This document shows, piece by piece, positions 1-11,668 of a stretch of DNA of 64,000 bases; position 1 is the first letter of the stretch, and the number at the start of each line of letters is the position of its first letter. This DNA comes from Cyathus striatus (lineage: Eukaryota; Basidiomycota; Agaricomycetes; Agaricales; Nidulariaceae). The position numbers were made by a program, and so were the translations under genes. The notes under the pieces were generated by a model. That model was not told the origin of the DNA. It worked only from the letters and a program-made list of their open reading frames with translations, and searched no databases. The stretch spans positions 1,426,001-1,490,000 of the forward strand of contig JAOVFP010000001.1 in assembly GCA_025738555.1 (NCBI GenBank), given 5' to 3'.

Positions 1-1165
1 GCATGAATTTCAAAGCAGCCTCAATATTGTGCAATTATTATAGGATCTTGTAATAGGTACAAAAATTAACTTCTAATATAGGTACATTTAATGTATACTA
101 TACACTATTTGTGCTGTAGCGCACTCAAAGAACATGATCTGCAATTAATATACCAATTATAAGAAAATTATACATCCCATTAAATGAATTAGTGACAAGT
201 TCCAGATTGTAAGAGGTGACAAGTGGAAGTGTGGGCGAAATATGGGCCTGTCCAGTTTAGTCCGGGTGAGGCCATGCTCAGTTCCGGAACTTAGGGGTGG
301 TCTGTGCCGAGACTGCGCAAGATCTGGTACAAGCTGACTAAACTACGTTTCTAAAAGGTATAAAAACGCTGTGCCATTGTTTGTTTGTGCGGCTTCAAGC
401 CCTGAGGTAAGGAGTGAGTAGAGTTAGATAAGGAAGTCAAACGTCTTGGTAAGTCATAGTAATAACCATACTACTAACTAATTGACCCAGTTGCATTCTG
501 TGTGAGCGTTTATAATATAGACTGCTTGTTAACATTAGTATACACTGTAGATACAGTACTTATACATATAATAATATCATTTCATTGTAGAAATCAACGA
601 ATATTATTTCATTTGTATGTATTCAGTAACGGTTTGCTTATTTTTCTGAATCATCTGTTATGCTCCATTATAAGCAATGTGATGGTGTGATTTTCTTGTA
701 AGACTGCACAGTAATTCTTACATGTCCTTTACATACCCGGGCTGCCTATATTGCATTGTGAGGCTCTCAGCTGTACCTTATAACACATCCTATAATTATG
801 TGTTCAACAATTTGCCTTGTAGGTTGGCCTCTGCCTTAAACCCTTAAGATGCCTCTTAATCCATTGCATGGCAAACTAAATTTTTGTGACATACTGCACC
901 TCTTCACGATAGTATTTTGACGCTGGAGACACGCTAGCAGCGCAAAAAAACACTCAGGAATACATATATAAAGAAAATGAACAATGCTCTCAAAATCACA
1001 ATATTGCATCTTTATTTCGACACACACTCAAGGGGGTACAAGGATTACACAGAACGACCGGGGGTCGATTTTTTTGAAATCGAGCTGACGCTCGACCTAC
1101 CTACCTTACATAAGCTAGTCTATTACTAAATAAGGAAGGAGGTCCATTTTCGGATCGCCTATTCA
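1..1165. other. Intergenic region, no gene supported
   Basis: I find no convincing coding region here. A TATA-like element (GGTATAAAAACG, about 355-366) is followed by a GC-richer leader, which could be a lone promoter or part of a solo LTR, but I could not find matching TG...CA ends or a primer-binding site. Near 1051-1095 there is a row of small hairpins (CGACC-GGG-GGTCG, then GAGC-TGAC-GCTC). Confidence 0.4.
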
Positions 1166-1660
1166 TCACTTCCTTGCCCGCTTACTTCCTCTACCTCCTC
1201 TACTATTCACTTTGCAAGCATTACAAGTCCAGTTGCACGCTACTGGTCCATCGGAAACACACGCTAGGTGATAATGTATGGTTAAGTAAGTGAGAAATCA
1301 AGCACTTTTGTTTAAATGGGAAATATTCACTTACAAATTGAGTTTCACATCCAGTGGACCTTGCCATTGCGCACTCCACTGCTCCATTCTCTGCACTATT
1401 AGCAACCACTCCGCATAGGCAGCTACTCAATTCATGGACCTTTTGCACTCTCCTTCGATGAACAGCCATACAGCCCGTACCATCTTCAATCACCACAACT
1501 ATGAATGATGTGTGCTCTACAGCAGTGTCTGTAGGGAGGGGATCATTGGGAGTCTGTGCAAACAAAGTAAGTACACTTCTATCCCTAGATTTCATGTAGG
1601 AATACTCACAATGTCAACTGTGGCAGTACCCCAATGCCAGCTGCTCTAACTTCATAGAGT
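1166..1660 (-). pseudogene. Remnant of a PHD-like zinc-finger protein
   Basis: Read on the minus strand, an exon at 1335-1553 encodes a segment with RRRVQKVHELSSCLCG followed by VECAMARSTGCETQF. A last exon at 1166-1263 encodes a Cys-rich tail (SDGPVACNWTCNAC) and a basic Arg/Gly end before a TGA at 1166-1168. The order C-x-C, C, C, then C...C-x2-C resembles a PHD-type zinc finger, whose His would lie at the exon junction. Introns at 1554-1609 (GTGAGT...CACAG) and 1264-1334 (GTAAGT...CCTAG) are plausible. However, the phases of the last two exons do not join in frame, so I call it decayed. An acidic Ser/Thr/Glu-rich open frame upstream (1614-2063, minus) may be its N-terminal part or chance. 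The protein family is not identified. Confidence 0.45.
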
Positions 1661-2063
1661 TCAGCATGTTGGATAGCATGAGGCTGCTATGCACAGCTAT
1701 CCCTTCTCTTTCTTCCCCTCCACCATTGCTAGTGGTTTGTCCTCCAGTGTTCACTCCCTCACTCTCACTAACTGTTGTCTCTCCACCAGTATTCGCCGTT
1801 GCTCTCCCATTGTTTGCTGTCTCCCTGCCATTGGGGGATGTATCTTCCCCATGTTGTTCATTATCTGATAGGCACTGCATCCCACTGGGTTCTGACACTG
1901 CAATGTCTTCATATTCATGTGTTTCGGACTCACTCGCATTTACCTCAAGCCTGTCAATGTTGTTCTGCATGTTATCTAACTCAGGTTCATACTCTTCAAG
2001 GAACACAGAGACTTTGGTGTTGGGTCCTAGATGTCTGCTGTTGTTGTTTTGTTCAGTTTTCAT
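1614..2063 (-). CDS. Acidic low-complexity ORF, possibly 5' part of the PHD-like remnant
   Basis: This minus-strand ATG-initiated frame of about 149 codons is rich in Glu, Asn, Ser, Thr and Gly (repeated GGETT/GGQTT-like segments) and has no recognisable domain. It ends with TGA just before the candidate donor at 1609 and would need a different splice to continue into the zinc-finger exon. The opposite strand is also open here, as low-complexity sequence often allows. Treat it as a weak gene model. Confidence 0.25.
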   Translation of the reverse strand: MKTEQNNNSRHLGPNTKVSVFLEEYEPELDNMQNNIDRLEVNASESETHEYEDIAVSEPSGMQCLSDNEQHGEDTSPNGRETANNGRATANTGGETTVSESEGVNTGGQTTSNGGGEEREGIAVHSSLMLSNMLNSMKLEQLALGYCHS

Positions 2064-2409
2064 TGTGTTGCTCTTTGGCTGGGGAGGTTGTCATGAAAAT
2101 GCTTGATTATGTAATATAAAAGCGATAAATAATTATTCATAATGTATATAATACAGACTGATGGTCATGCAACCATTTAAATTGGCTTGAAACACATGTA
2201 CAGCATGATTAGACATTAATCTAAGTTAATAAACTGATTATAAATGAATGAATAATCATTCTTAGCAACATAGAACACCAAATATTTCCCTCTGTATAAG
2301 GGATTCCAAAAATATTTTTCAGGCCTTTGGTGGGACCTAACTAACTGACCTACCTGTGGGAATTTTCAATCTGTGCACCCCCTTGCACACACTTCAAATT
2401 AAATTAAAC

Positions 2410-2990
2410 ATGGCTCCTAAAGTATGGCTAAGTAAGTTCACCCTATATAGTATTTCTACCATACACTAACTTTCTAACAGTAACTGGATCATCAAGTGGG
2501 CTCAGACTTGCTGTAGTCAAATTGGTTCTTTCCAAAGGTGACATCATTGTAGCAACACTCTGGAAACCTGAAGTTCTGTCAGATTTAGCTTCCACATATG
2601 GTCCATCCCAGCTTCTCATGATCAAGCTCAATGTTTCTAAACCTGAAGAAATTGTTTCTGCCTTTGATGTTGCCCATGAAAAAATCAGTCACATCAATGT
2701 CATCTACAACAATGCTGGATACAGGTTAATTACTGAGGTTGAATCAGTTCCAGATCAGCTAGCTCAGAATATGTTTGAAGTGAACTTCTGGGGAGTGGCA
2801 AATGTTTCGAGGGAAGCCATATGAGTGTTTTGAGATGTTAATAAACCTTCTGGAGGACAGCTGATTCAGGCTTCTTCTGGGGCTGGGGCCACTGGTATCC
2901 TGACCTGTGAATACTATTGTGCCTTGTAAGTGTTCCATGTTTGATTTGTATACTGAAATATCTGACTCATACATAGCTGCTAGGTACAGC
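2410..2990 (+). pseudogene. SDR (short-chain dehydrogenase) pseudogene, CpG-depleted copy
   Basis: This copy is a homologue of the SDR gene at 16967-18033. It has the same short first exon (MAPKVWL), an intron in the same place (2432-2480) and the Rossmann motif TGSSSGL followed by the NNAGY motif. Where the other copy has Arg codons (CGG, CGT), it reads TGA at 2822-2824 and again at 2831-2833, as expected if CGA became TGA. Many other differences are CG in the intact copy versus TG or CA here. Homology stops around 2930-2990, after the equivalent of exon 2, so the catalytic YxxxK region is incomplete (a Tyr-Tyr-Cys-Ala remnant) and the C-terminal half is absent. It is almost certainly non-functional. 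Confidence 0.85.
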
Positions 2991-4167
2991 TTGCACACAT
3001 GATTGTAAGTATTATAGAGTCATGTATCTCTCTCTAACCTCCTCTTCCATCATCTCTGTGCAATACCCCCTACACCTCACCCCTCTTTTCCTCTCATTAA
3101 ATTAACATGCTATATTTAGTCTTCACTAAGCAGAGCTATTGTCACTCATACCTACAACACATATAAACCTTTCAATTAGCAAGTGTGAATTCATAAGAGT
3201 AACAATCAATTCATATACTTTATGAAGTCTTTGATTGTAGATTTACCTTTGAATAATGCATGCAATTTGAAAAAATATACACATTTCACACTGTTGCTTA
3301 TAAGAGGCTAACTCCAATTCTAATCAACCAGGCAGCCTTTTCTGATGTTCATACATCTTGAACACATGCTGGATCCCAGAAATAGTTGTTGATGGTAGCA
3401 GTAACTGGATTGAATTGCACAAATGTCCATTTACTTTTGATACATAATTAGGGCTCTTCCAATCATCTTTACAACTCTTTGTTAGTATATCAGTTGATAC
3501 ATGTGCCTGTCATGTACATCGTGCTTCAACACTTACTGTTTGTGTGAAAGCTGGGTTCAACTCCCAGACAAAGAGTTGTGTACTGGTTATGTTGAACATA
3601 TATATTTTTTTGCACTGCTTGATAAACTAAAAAGGCTCATGCGGCTCGAAAACTTCACCAGACTGAAAGAATGTATATAACACTCAACAGATAGATCTGG
3701 GCAGGCTTATTTAGACTACAAATATTCCTATAATGTAAGTATACAAATGCTTGATATTATAATGAATCTTGAAAGAGTGACAAGTCTCAACCACTCATTG
3801 AACTAAAATAAATAAATATTGACTTGAGATTGAATTATAAGCTCACTTAATTATAAAAGCACAAATTCACCTAATAAGCTAGGCAGCTTGAGATTTATTT
3901 AAACCAGTCAAGTCCCAACCCCTCATTGAAGCAAATAAGTGTAATGATAGTTAATCCATAATCCATAAGCTCACCTAGTTATAAGAGCATGAAATTCACC
4001 TAATAAGTTAGGCAGGCTTGAGTTTTATTAAACTAGTCAATACCTTGAATATGTTTGAATCATATCACCATATGCATTTCAGCACTTTTTGTTGAAGCAA
4101 TAACAAAAGTACATGTATAATACACTTTAGACCACCTACATCATCATAAGAGTAGCACTCTATCCAT
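2991..4167. other. AT-rich, CpG-poor intergenic DNA
   Basis: No coding region is supported. The stretch contains diverged tRNA-Lys-like repeat heads (for example 3841-3892 and 3969-4021) separated by a recurring body with CCTCATTGAAG-like sequence. CpG dinucleotides are almost absent. Confidence 0.5.
3969..4021 (-). repeat. tRNA-Lys-like repeat head
   Basis: The reverse complement reads CAAGCCTGCC...TAACTTATTAGG...CTCTTATAACTAGGTGA. It keeps the 5' motif, the CTCTTAT anticodon-region motif and the closing CTAGGTGA of the family described at the tRNA gene (46667-46751). A weaker copy lies at 3841-3892 and another at about 4131-4178. Confidence 0.6.
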
Positions 4168-4374
4168 TGTAGAGCAGGCATTTCTCCTGTACTACAAAAA
4201 TTGATACTTTACAATTTTATTACATAATCAAGTGATGTGTGCATTGATGTGTTTGTTTGCATTGTTAGATTGTGCTTTCTCTCACTTCTACCTCCAATGC
4301 CAACACTCCTGCATCACCCTCAATGCCACTACTCAACATGTCTCAAGATTGTCAGTATCCTGCCTTATCAAGTG
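4168..4374 (+). repeat. Dispersed repeat R2, 5' part (CpG-depleted copy)
   Basis: This begins with TGTAGAGCAGGC followed by a short inverted GCCTG and runs into a segment homologous to 52625-52830. At almost every CpG of the 52.6-kb copy (GCGCGCATCGACGCG) this copy has TG or CA. Homology stops near 4374 and resumes at about 6490, which implies an insertion of roughly 2.1 kb. Confidence 0.6.
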
Positions 4375-4941
4375 TTGAGATTCTGCTGACCAAGCAGCAG
4401 AACCCTTTGCCAAACAAGCCAAACACATTGGCTTGATTGGTCAATCATTATCAGAGCAATCAGAATACAGTAAAGTACTCTATAGTATAATTCATGTCTA
4501 TTATCATTACATCAATGTATATTCAGTATTCCAGGTATATAAACCTGAACAACACACAAAATATACAACCTATCCTTTACCTTTAACCACCACCTTGTGA
4601 CATAAAGATATAGGGCTGGCAAGTGGCAGAGCCCACTACCTAACAATACCAAATATTAATTGTTGTGCCAACAATTATTAGTGTATTAGCAATGTTGTGT
4701 GACAGTTGTTGAACAGAAGATAAATGAGAGTACAAATAAAATAGAGTGAGTAAGGAATATCTAAAAGATGTGCAAGTCATTGATGTTAAGTTGATAGGTC
4801 TGAATTCATGAGGGTACTGATTTAATATTGAAAAGATTACACATTACTGAAAGAAGTACCCTGGACCATGAAGATTTGTCAAGAGACTGAATAAGTTTAG
4901 CCTTAATGAATACATTCATGCCCTGTGAGAGATTACTGTAA

Positions 4942-5545
4942 GAACTAATGCTGATGCAAACAAGTACATTATGTAGCCTGTAGAATTGTTTGGATCTACT
5001 GCTAAGTTAAAACATATACAAATCCTTGTTGGCAGAATGTATAATTTTGTATTCAAAGTGAATTTGAGACCAGACAGCTTGAGAATAAAGAGGTAAGACA
5101 TAGTGCATTCAAAGGAAGTGTGATGTAAACAAGTGCATATATGAACTAATGCTGATGTGTACAAACAAATTATGTAGCCTGTAGAATTGTTTGGATCTAC
5201 TGCTAAGCTAAAACAGATATGGACACTTGTTGGCAGAATGTATAGTTTTATATTCAGAGTAAATTTGAGACCAGACAGTTTGAGAATAAAGAGGTATAGT
5301 ATAGGTAAGACATAATGTGTAAATGTGATGTAAACAAGTGCAAATATGAACTAATGCTGATGCACACAAGCACATTATGGAGTCTGTAGAATTGTTTGGA
5401 TCTATTGCTAAGCTGAAACAGTTATAAATACTTGTTTGCAGAATGTATAGTTTTATATTCAAAGTAAATTTGAGACCAGACAGCTTGAGAATAAATAGTT
5501 ACAGTATAGGTAAGACATAGTGTGTTCAAAAGAAATGTGACCAGA
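4942..5545 (+). repeat. Tandem triplication, about 201-205 bp period
   Basis: Three consecutive copies start at 4942, 5143 and 5348 with GAACTAATGCTGATG. Each contains TGTAGAATTGTTTGGATCTA, GGCAGAATGTATA (TGCAGAATG in the third) and GAGACCAGACAG. The short open frames on the minus strand are products of the repeat, not genes. The repeat lies inside the sequence that interrupts R2. Confidence 0.75.
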
Positions 5546-6486
5546 AATAGATGAAAGATTGTGAATAGACAATGTTGAATACACTACTATTTCTAAAAAA
5601 TATAGTTTCAAATGAGAGGGAGAAGAAAAAACTGAAACACAACTTGTGCACAAATCTCCCATTGGGTTGGTAAAGCACTCTCCCAGAAATATATGATACA
5701 AAAGATTAACAAATGATATAGTTTGGTCAGTGGCAATGCCATGATTATTCAATATATAATTCAAATGATTGATAGATGTGAACAAATAAGACAGATGGTT
5801 TACAATTCTAAACAACAACTTGTGTTGTGGAGATATTTTAGTAATATAGATATAATTAAAATACAGTAACCTACTTGTAATTGTTCAGTACTTGAAAGAG
5901 GGTCCAAAGAGCAATTCTGAGTACACAATGCTATGAATTCTTCTGAACCTTGAACAGTTGAAGCCCTGCAAAGAAATAACATCAGAAAAATCAAGTGGCA
6001 AAAAAAGATTTGTACATAACAGATGGAATACTCAGATGCTCATAAGGAGTAGCAAATAGCCAATGAATATGTAGGGGTGGGGGTACTGATGAAGAACAAT
6101 ACAGGAAGATAATACAAAAGAGTAGGAAAGAAACAGAATTTATTAAATAGTCACTGGAGCAATTCAAAAATTTTAAATAGAAATAGTAATTGGTGTGTCA
6201 CACAGACAAGATAACTCAAATGTGCAATACAAATGGGCATATCACTGGTCACAGCATCATAGGGCAAAGGGTTTTAGGGTATCAGCCAATCAAATTGCCT
6301 GAAAGTGAGATCCAAACCCTGATTTCTGAAATTTCCTTATAGGGAAATTGAAACCACCCTATAACCCAACTACCTTAAAAGGTAGTGGGAATAAACCTCT
6401 GAGTAATCTCACCACTCATCTTTGTGTGTCTTGGTCTGCTACTATTTGGGCTCAATTTCTAACATAAAGTCCAAATGAATACTGCA
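5546..6486. other. No gene recognised
   Basis: AT-rich, CpG-poor DNA. I see no gene, RNA or clear repeat boundary; it is probably part of the material inserted into R2. Confidence 0.4.
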
Positions 6487-6489
6487 AAA

Positions 6490-6800
6490 AAGTTTACTGA
6501 AGGTTGTGTCACTGCCCCACATCCCAATTTTATTCTTCAGTTTTTCTTCCAATTCAGTGGTATGCTCTATGTTTGAAATTTTATCTTTTTCTTCAATAAT
6601 CTATGATCTTACACATTTAATTTCCATTTAATTTCAACCATTTCTCAATAAGTAGTCCTTATTCTAATTTTCTTCAAAAACCATGTATCTACCTCACCCT
6701 AATCCAGTGAAAAATTGTCCCCCTTTTTGACACCTTAGAATGCCTAGATCGAGATGTTCAACCAACTCACTAACATTCTCTTTGTTTAGACCTCAACCTA
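6490..6800 (+). repeat. Dispersed repeat R2, 3' part
   Basis: Homologous to 52847-53165 and, over its last 200 bases, to 42830-43005. Shared blocks include CTTCCAATTCA.TGGTATGCT, CTTATTCTAATTTTCT, CCTTAGAA and the end CTTTGTTTAG. It continues the copy that begins at 4168. Confidence 0.6.
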
Positions 6801-7523
6801 CCTCTTACCTTTACACTGTTTACCTACACTGGCTTAAATGAACTCCAAAATTACATGCCATTTATGTGAATGGCACAATTTTGAGCAGCAAAACAAAAAT
6901 TCTAAGATGTACATAAGGTAGGGCTCAGATAGACCCAGCACCCCTATGTAATCATATTACATAAGCGCCAAGACCGGCCAAATCTAAGGCTGAAAAAATT
7001 TCTGAAAATATAATGTCAAAAAAATTGAAAATGTTACTCAGGGAAGTAAAAGTTACCTTCAAGTCCCCCATACAAAGCATTTAGAAGTAGTTTATAACAC
7101 TTATGGTACATCTAGCCAACTGAACTGCTCTCACCAAGAGTGGAAGGAGTATCTCCTGCTCTCCAAGGTCACATATAAGTGTGACATTGTGTGACATTTT
7201 GGTGACAGCCAAATCTGAGAACTCAAAAATATAAAATGCTATCATTCACACAGAAATGTAATAAATATGCATTTTCTACAATAAAAATTCTTTGCCTATC
7301 TGGTCCCCCAAAATAAACTTTATTTAATTTTTTCTTTCTGGGATCTACAGATTCAATCATCATAAACACATCCCAGAGGAAATAAATGCATTAGAGTGAA
7401 TTGTGGTTGAGCAGATAGCCGTCAATGTTGGTGAAGGCAACTGCTTATGTAAGGGGGTGCTGGATTTATCTGAGCCCTACCTTATAAAATGTGTAAAACA
7501 TACCGAATGATAACGACATTATG
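6801..7523. other. No gene recognised
   Basis: No coding region, RNA or repeat structure that I can support. Confidence 0.4.
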
Positions 7524-8440
7524 TCATACCTAGTTATAAGAGTTTAACACTCTGCGATTGATCCAGGCAGACTTGTGATGTATCATCATAATTTGCCCTA
7601 TGATAAAGTCAACACCTCAAAAGGATTAAAACCCTAAATTGAAGTAAAAAGAGGGTATATATGCGACTATACATGTCATCTAGTCATATAGAGTTCCGAT
7701 TGAACTAGCCAGACGTGTTTGATTGCTTTAATGAACAGTGGAATAGCAGTTTCTTCACGGTTTATGGTTATAATTCACATATTGCGGCTACATGCTCCGC
7801 TAGTGATTAATTTAAATCAGTATGAGTAGCTTGATGATATACGGTAATCTGTAATCTAACAATAAGATATACGAATAACAGAAGAGAAGAAATGATTAGT
7901 GAATTTTCCATACCTTTGCAAGTAATAAAACTGAAGAACCAGTAGATATCACATCGTATACTTAGTCATAAGTGTCTGAAGATATATACAGTTGAGCTAT
8001 GCAGACATATTTGATTCTGGAATGTGTATTATTAAGCGAGTTTGCTCGCGGTACATGGTTTGGAATGCAGGATATAAAATGCGAATAAGCAAACAAGTGG
8101 TTGGCAAGAAAAATTGATCAAAATTCCACATCACAGTGTAGGAGTAGTACACAAAATAAATTTTCACATTGATCACTTATAGTTGCCGAATAATATGACA
8201 CTAACACTCTATGCGAGTGAACTAGGCGGACATGGTTTATTGTTGAGATAGTATGGACATAACATGCTGCCTGAGACCAAGATCTGGTAAAGAGATAGCG
8301 CGAATAGACTTTCAATAAACAATAATACTTACACCTCTGAGGTAAAAATTTGAACACAGCCAACATGAATTATTGCTGCAAACTTCAAGTCGCCTAGTTA
8401 CTAGAGGACACTCTAAGTATCCGATTGAGCTAGACAAGCT
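7524..8440 (-). repeat. Cluster of five tRNA-Lys-like repeat heads
   Basis: Five diverged heads lie at about 7524-7576, 7674-7720, 7952-8013, 8176-8236 and 8387-8440, spaced 150-280 bases apart. On the minus strand each runs from an AAG(C/T)CTG-like start through a GAGTG or CTCT segment to a CTAGG- or CTAGA-type end. The clearest are 7524-7576 (plus strand CCTAGTTATAAGAG... GATCCAGGCAG) and 8387-8440 (CGCCTAGTTACTAGAG...GAGCTAGACAAG). Confidence 0.55.
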
Positions 8441-8554
8441 TGATTGTTACCGGGATGCGCACCATGATGTGTATAGTATCCGAGTAGGGCTGCACACCGT
8501 AGCCGTATATACGGTAGACGGTACGGGTTTATGCCGCTCCGAATGGGAAATTAT

Positions 8555-10000
8555 GCCGCTCCGAATGGGAAATTAATCGCCGTGCCGTAGTTCGCTTGCC
8601 ATAGCATAGGGGGCGCCGTAGTCTACAGTATTTCTTCAATTTTCTGCATTCTCACCTTGCATTTTTGTTCTACTGTATAAATAAATGTCTCTGAATGTTA
8701 TAATAACGACAACATATTCCTAAATCGACCTAGGAGCTATGTTTTTTCACGAAATGTTATGTTCAACGGTATTTCCCACGCTTTTCCCACGCTTCGCTGA
8801 AGTGCTTTACAACGCCTGCAGTCCACCTTTAGAATTTCGTCAGCTTTGCTCTCTTGTGCTCTTCTTCATATATATAATATTTAGATATACAGGATTTAGT
8901 TATGTCCAGAGACCCAAATGTAATACTAGCATTCACATGTACATTAAGTTGTTTTATTAAATGTGTTATTTCAGCTTGAAGAACTATGAAATTATAATTG
9001 AATAAAAAATGAAGGATAACCTGAGTAATGGAGCTATGCTGTATACGAATGTTTTGCAAATGCATATCATATCTGAGTACCTGAATGGTTGTTCAAAATA
9101 TCTGACAAACGAGCGTTGAGGTGAGTTACATTATTACATACGGAGAAGTTGAGAGACATACACATTATGTCACTATGGTATGCGTATGCAATATCATTAT
9201 AAATGTGTCTTTATTTTATCACAACAATAAAAGTCTTTAATCGACACAGAAGTTATGTTATTTCATGAAAAGTTTTGTTAAACAGTATTTCCCACGATCA
9301 ATTAAAATGCCTTACTTCGTTACCTTGTCAATCATTCAGCTGCCCAAGCTTCAAGTTCAATGTATTTAAAATACCTCAGGCAATCCGTATAACTCTTTAT
9401 ATTGATTAAGTTAGTTTAGTCTTTAAACTTTATCTTTCTCTCTATCGTTTCTTTGAGCTCTTATACATATGTATGATAATGTATATGTTGTGTATATGGA
9501 CTAATTATTACAACTATATGGCCTGAATTCGATCTCGAATATAAATTTTAACCTAATTAGTACCATTCACGTTTCTCTTCATAGCTGTTTAAGCTGAAAT
9601 AACATATTTGGTGAAGCAACTTAATGTACATGGGAATGCTAGTATTACATTTGGGTCTCTGGACATAACTAAATCCTGTATGTCTAAATATTATATATAT
9701 GAAGAAGAGCACAAGAGAGCAAGACTGACGAAATTCTAAAGGTGGACTGAAGGCGTTGTAAAGCACTTCAGCGAAGCGTGGGAAAAGCGTGGGAAATACC
9801 GTTGAACATAACATTTCGTGAAAAAACATAGCTCCTAGGTCGATTTAGGAATATGTTGTCGTTATTATAACATTCAGAGACATTTATTTATACAGTAGAA
9901 CAAAAATGCAAGGTGAGAATGCAGAAAATTGAAGAAATACTGTAGACTACGGCGCCCCCTATGCTATGGCAAGCGAACTACGGCACGGCGATTAATTTCC
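8555..10000. repeat. Long inverted repeat nested in the hAT element (unit 1)
   Basis: Arms of about 430 bases (roughly 8575-9000 and 9575-9993) are near-perfect inverted copies. Both can be translated into the same spurious 73-90 residue frame on opposite strands, which shows the symmetry. Outer ends carry TGCCGCTCCGAATGGGAAAT. A tandem duplicate of that end lies at 8531-8551. The spacer (9215-9360) contains a third, diverged copy of part of the arm. Confidence 0.8.
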
Positions 10001-11668
10001 TATGCCGCTCCGAATGGGAAATTAATCGCCGTATTCTAGTTCGGTTGCCGTAGTGAAGGGGGTGCCGTAGTGTATGGTTTTTCATCGATTTTCCGCATTT
10101 TCGCTGTGTACTTTTATTCCCATGTATAAATACTTGTCTCTGAATGTTATAATGATGATAAAATAGTCATGAATCGAAATAGAGCTATGTTTTATCATAT
10201 AATGTTTTTTTCTAGGTATTTCCCACGCATCTCCCATGCTGGGTTGATGTGCTTAAAGTATAGCAATTTTACAGTGCTTTCAGTCCACCTTTAGACTTTC
10301 TTGAGCTCTTATCTACTGTACTCTTCGTTATATGTGTAATATAAATATAATTCACTCTGTCCGGAAACTCAAATGACAAGCCGTGTGGTTTCAGCTCGAA
10401 GAGCTATGAAATAAAAATTGAATGGCGGGCGGAGAGGACAGTCTGCATAGTGGAGGCATCCTATATAAGTATGTTTCCCAAATTCATATCCGAGTGTCTC
10501 AATTTTTGTTCTGCGAATCTCGACATATCATACATCTCAAGACGTTCCGAACCGAATTACGTAATCATCAAGATCATGTTCTTGTGACGCGTCCGTACGC
10601 GTTCCACTCGCGTTCTCTCCTCAATGACTCTTATGTGTAACTAAATTACTTAGGAGTATATCAAAACAATTTAATAATTTTTAATCGACAAGAAATCTAT
10701 GTTTTTGTCGTGAAACCTTATGTTCTATTGTATTTCTCACGATGAGTTAAAGTGTTCCCACAACGCCATCACTGGAATCATTAGCAATCATTTTCTGCTT
10801 GCTCTCTCGTTCTTTCAGAAATTACTGAAACTATCGTGTACAAAAATTAAGCTTACGACCTCAAGTTATAGTAGTTTTTAAGCCTGATCTTGAACGTTAA
10901 AATATTGAACGTTGAACCGTTGCGTTTTTCCTTGGTTTTTCCTACGTACTAACTGTATGAAGCTAAGTAATTTTTATGTGTAAATGGCCTCAATTATACT
11001 TGGAATATTAACCAAATATCCCTATCCTAGAATCTTTAGTTGCTTGACAATGTTCCCTTTGCCATATTACATTTAGTGGAGTTCAAACTTGGCGTTACAT
11101 GATACAGCTATAGCTGTTTTGTAATGCGCGCTATAATTTTCTGGAAAGATTTCTGCGCCATTGTAATGACTGATTTGTAGTGAAGCGACAAAACGGCCAT
11201 ACCTAAATTCCCCTATTATATGATTCTGATTCTATACATATATTTAGATAAGTTTAGTACATAGAGCTTTGATAATTAATAGAGACGAGCAAGCATATTA
11301 AATAAAACAACAACAACAACTCTTTCACATATTAGTATATTCAGAATGAATAATACAAGAGAGCAAGGCTGAATGAAACAAGAGCGAAGCCTAAGATGGA
11401 CTGACTACGGCAAGGTAGCGTGGTAAGTCGCCTTAACTCAGCGTGAGAAAAATCGTAAAACAAAAGATATCATGAAAAAAACGACACTCCGGTCGATCAA
11501 AGACTACTTTATTGCTTTAATATTATATGTAGTAATATAGTTATACATTAGAGTCAAAATATGTAAAGAACTGAGGAATATGGAGGAGAAATTGTAGACT
11601 ACGGCACCCCCTTCCCTACGGCAACCGAACTACAGTACGGCGATTAATTTCCCATTCGGAGCGGCATA
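10001..11668. repeat. Second nested inverted-repeat unit sharing the same terminus
   Basis: It starts with TATGCCGCTCCGAATGGG at 10001, directly abutting unit 1, and ends with the inverse CCCATTCGGAGCGGCATA at 11651-11668. The arms are diverged copies of the unit 1 arms (about 10020-10430 and 11330-11650). Another partial arm copy is at about 10655-10800. A fragment resembling repeat R2 (ATTACGTAATCA...GCGTCC) lies at about 10496-10625. Confidence 0.7.

Noticed and set aside
200..800. Solo LTR around the TATA element at 355
   Set aside because: No TG...CA ends, target duplication or primer-binding site could be found.
8739..9829. Two similar 73-90 residue proteins on opposite strands
   Set aside because: They are the two arms of the long inverted repeat read in mirror image; there is no support for coding.
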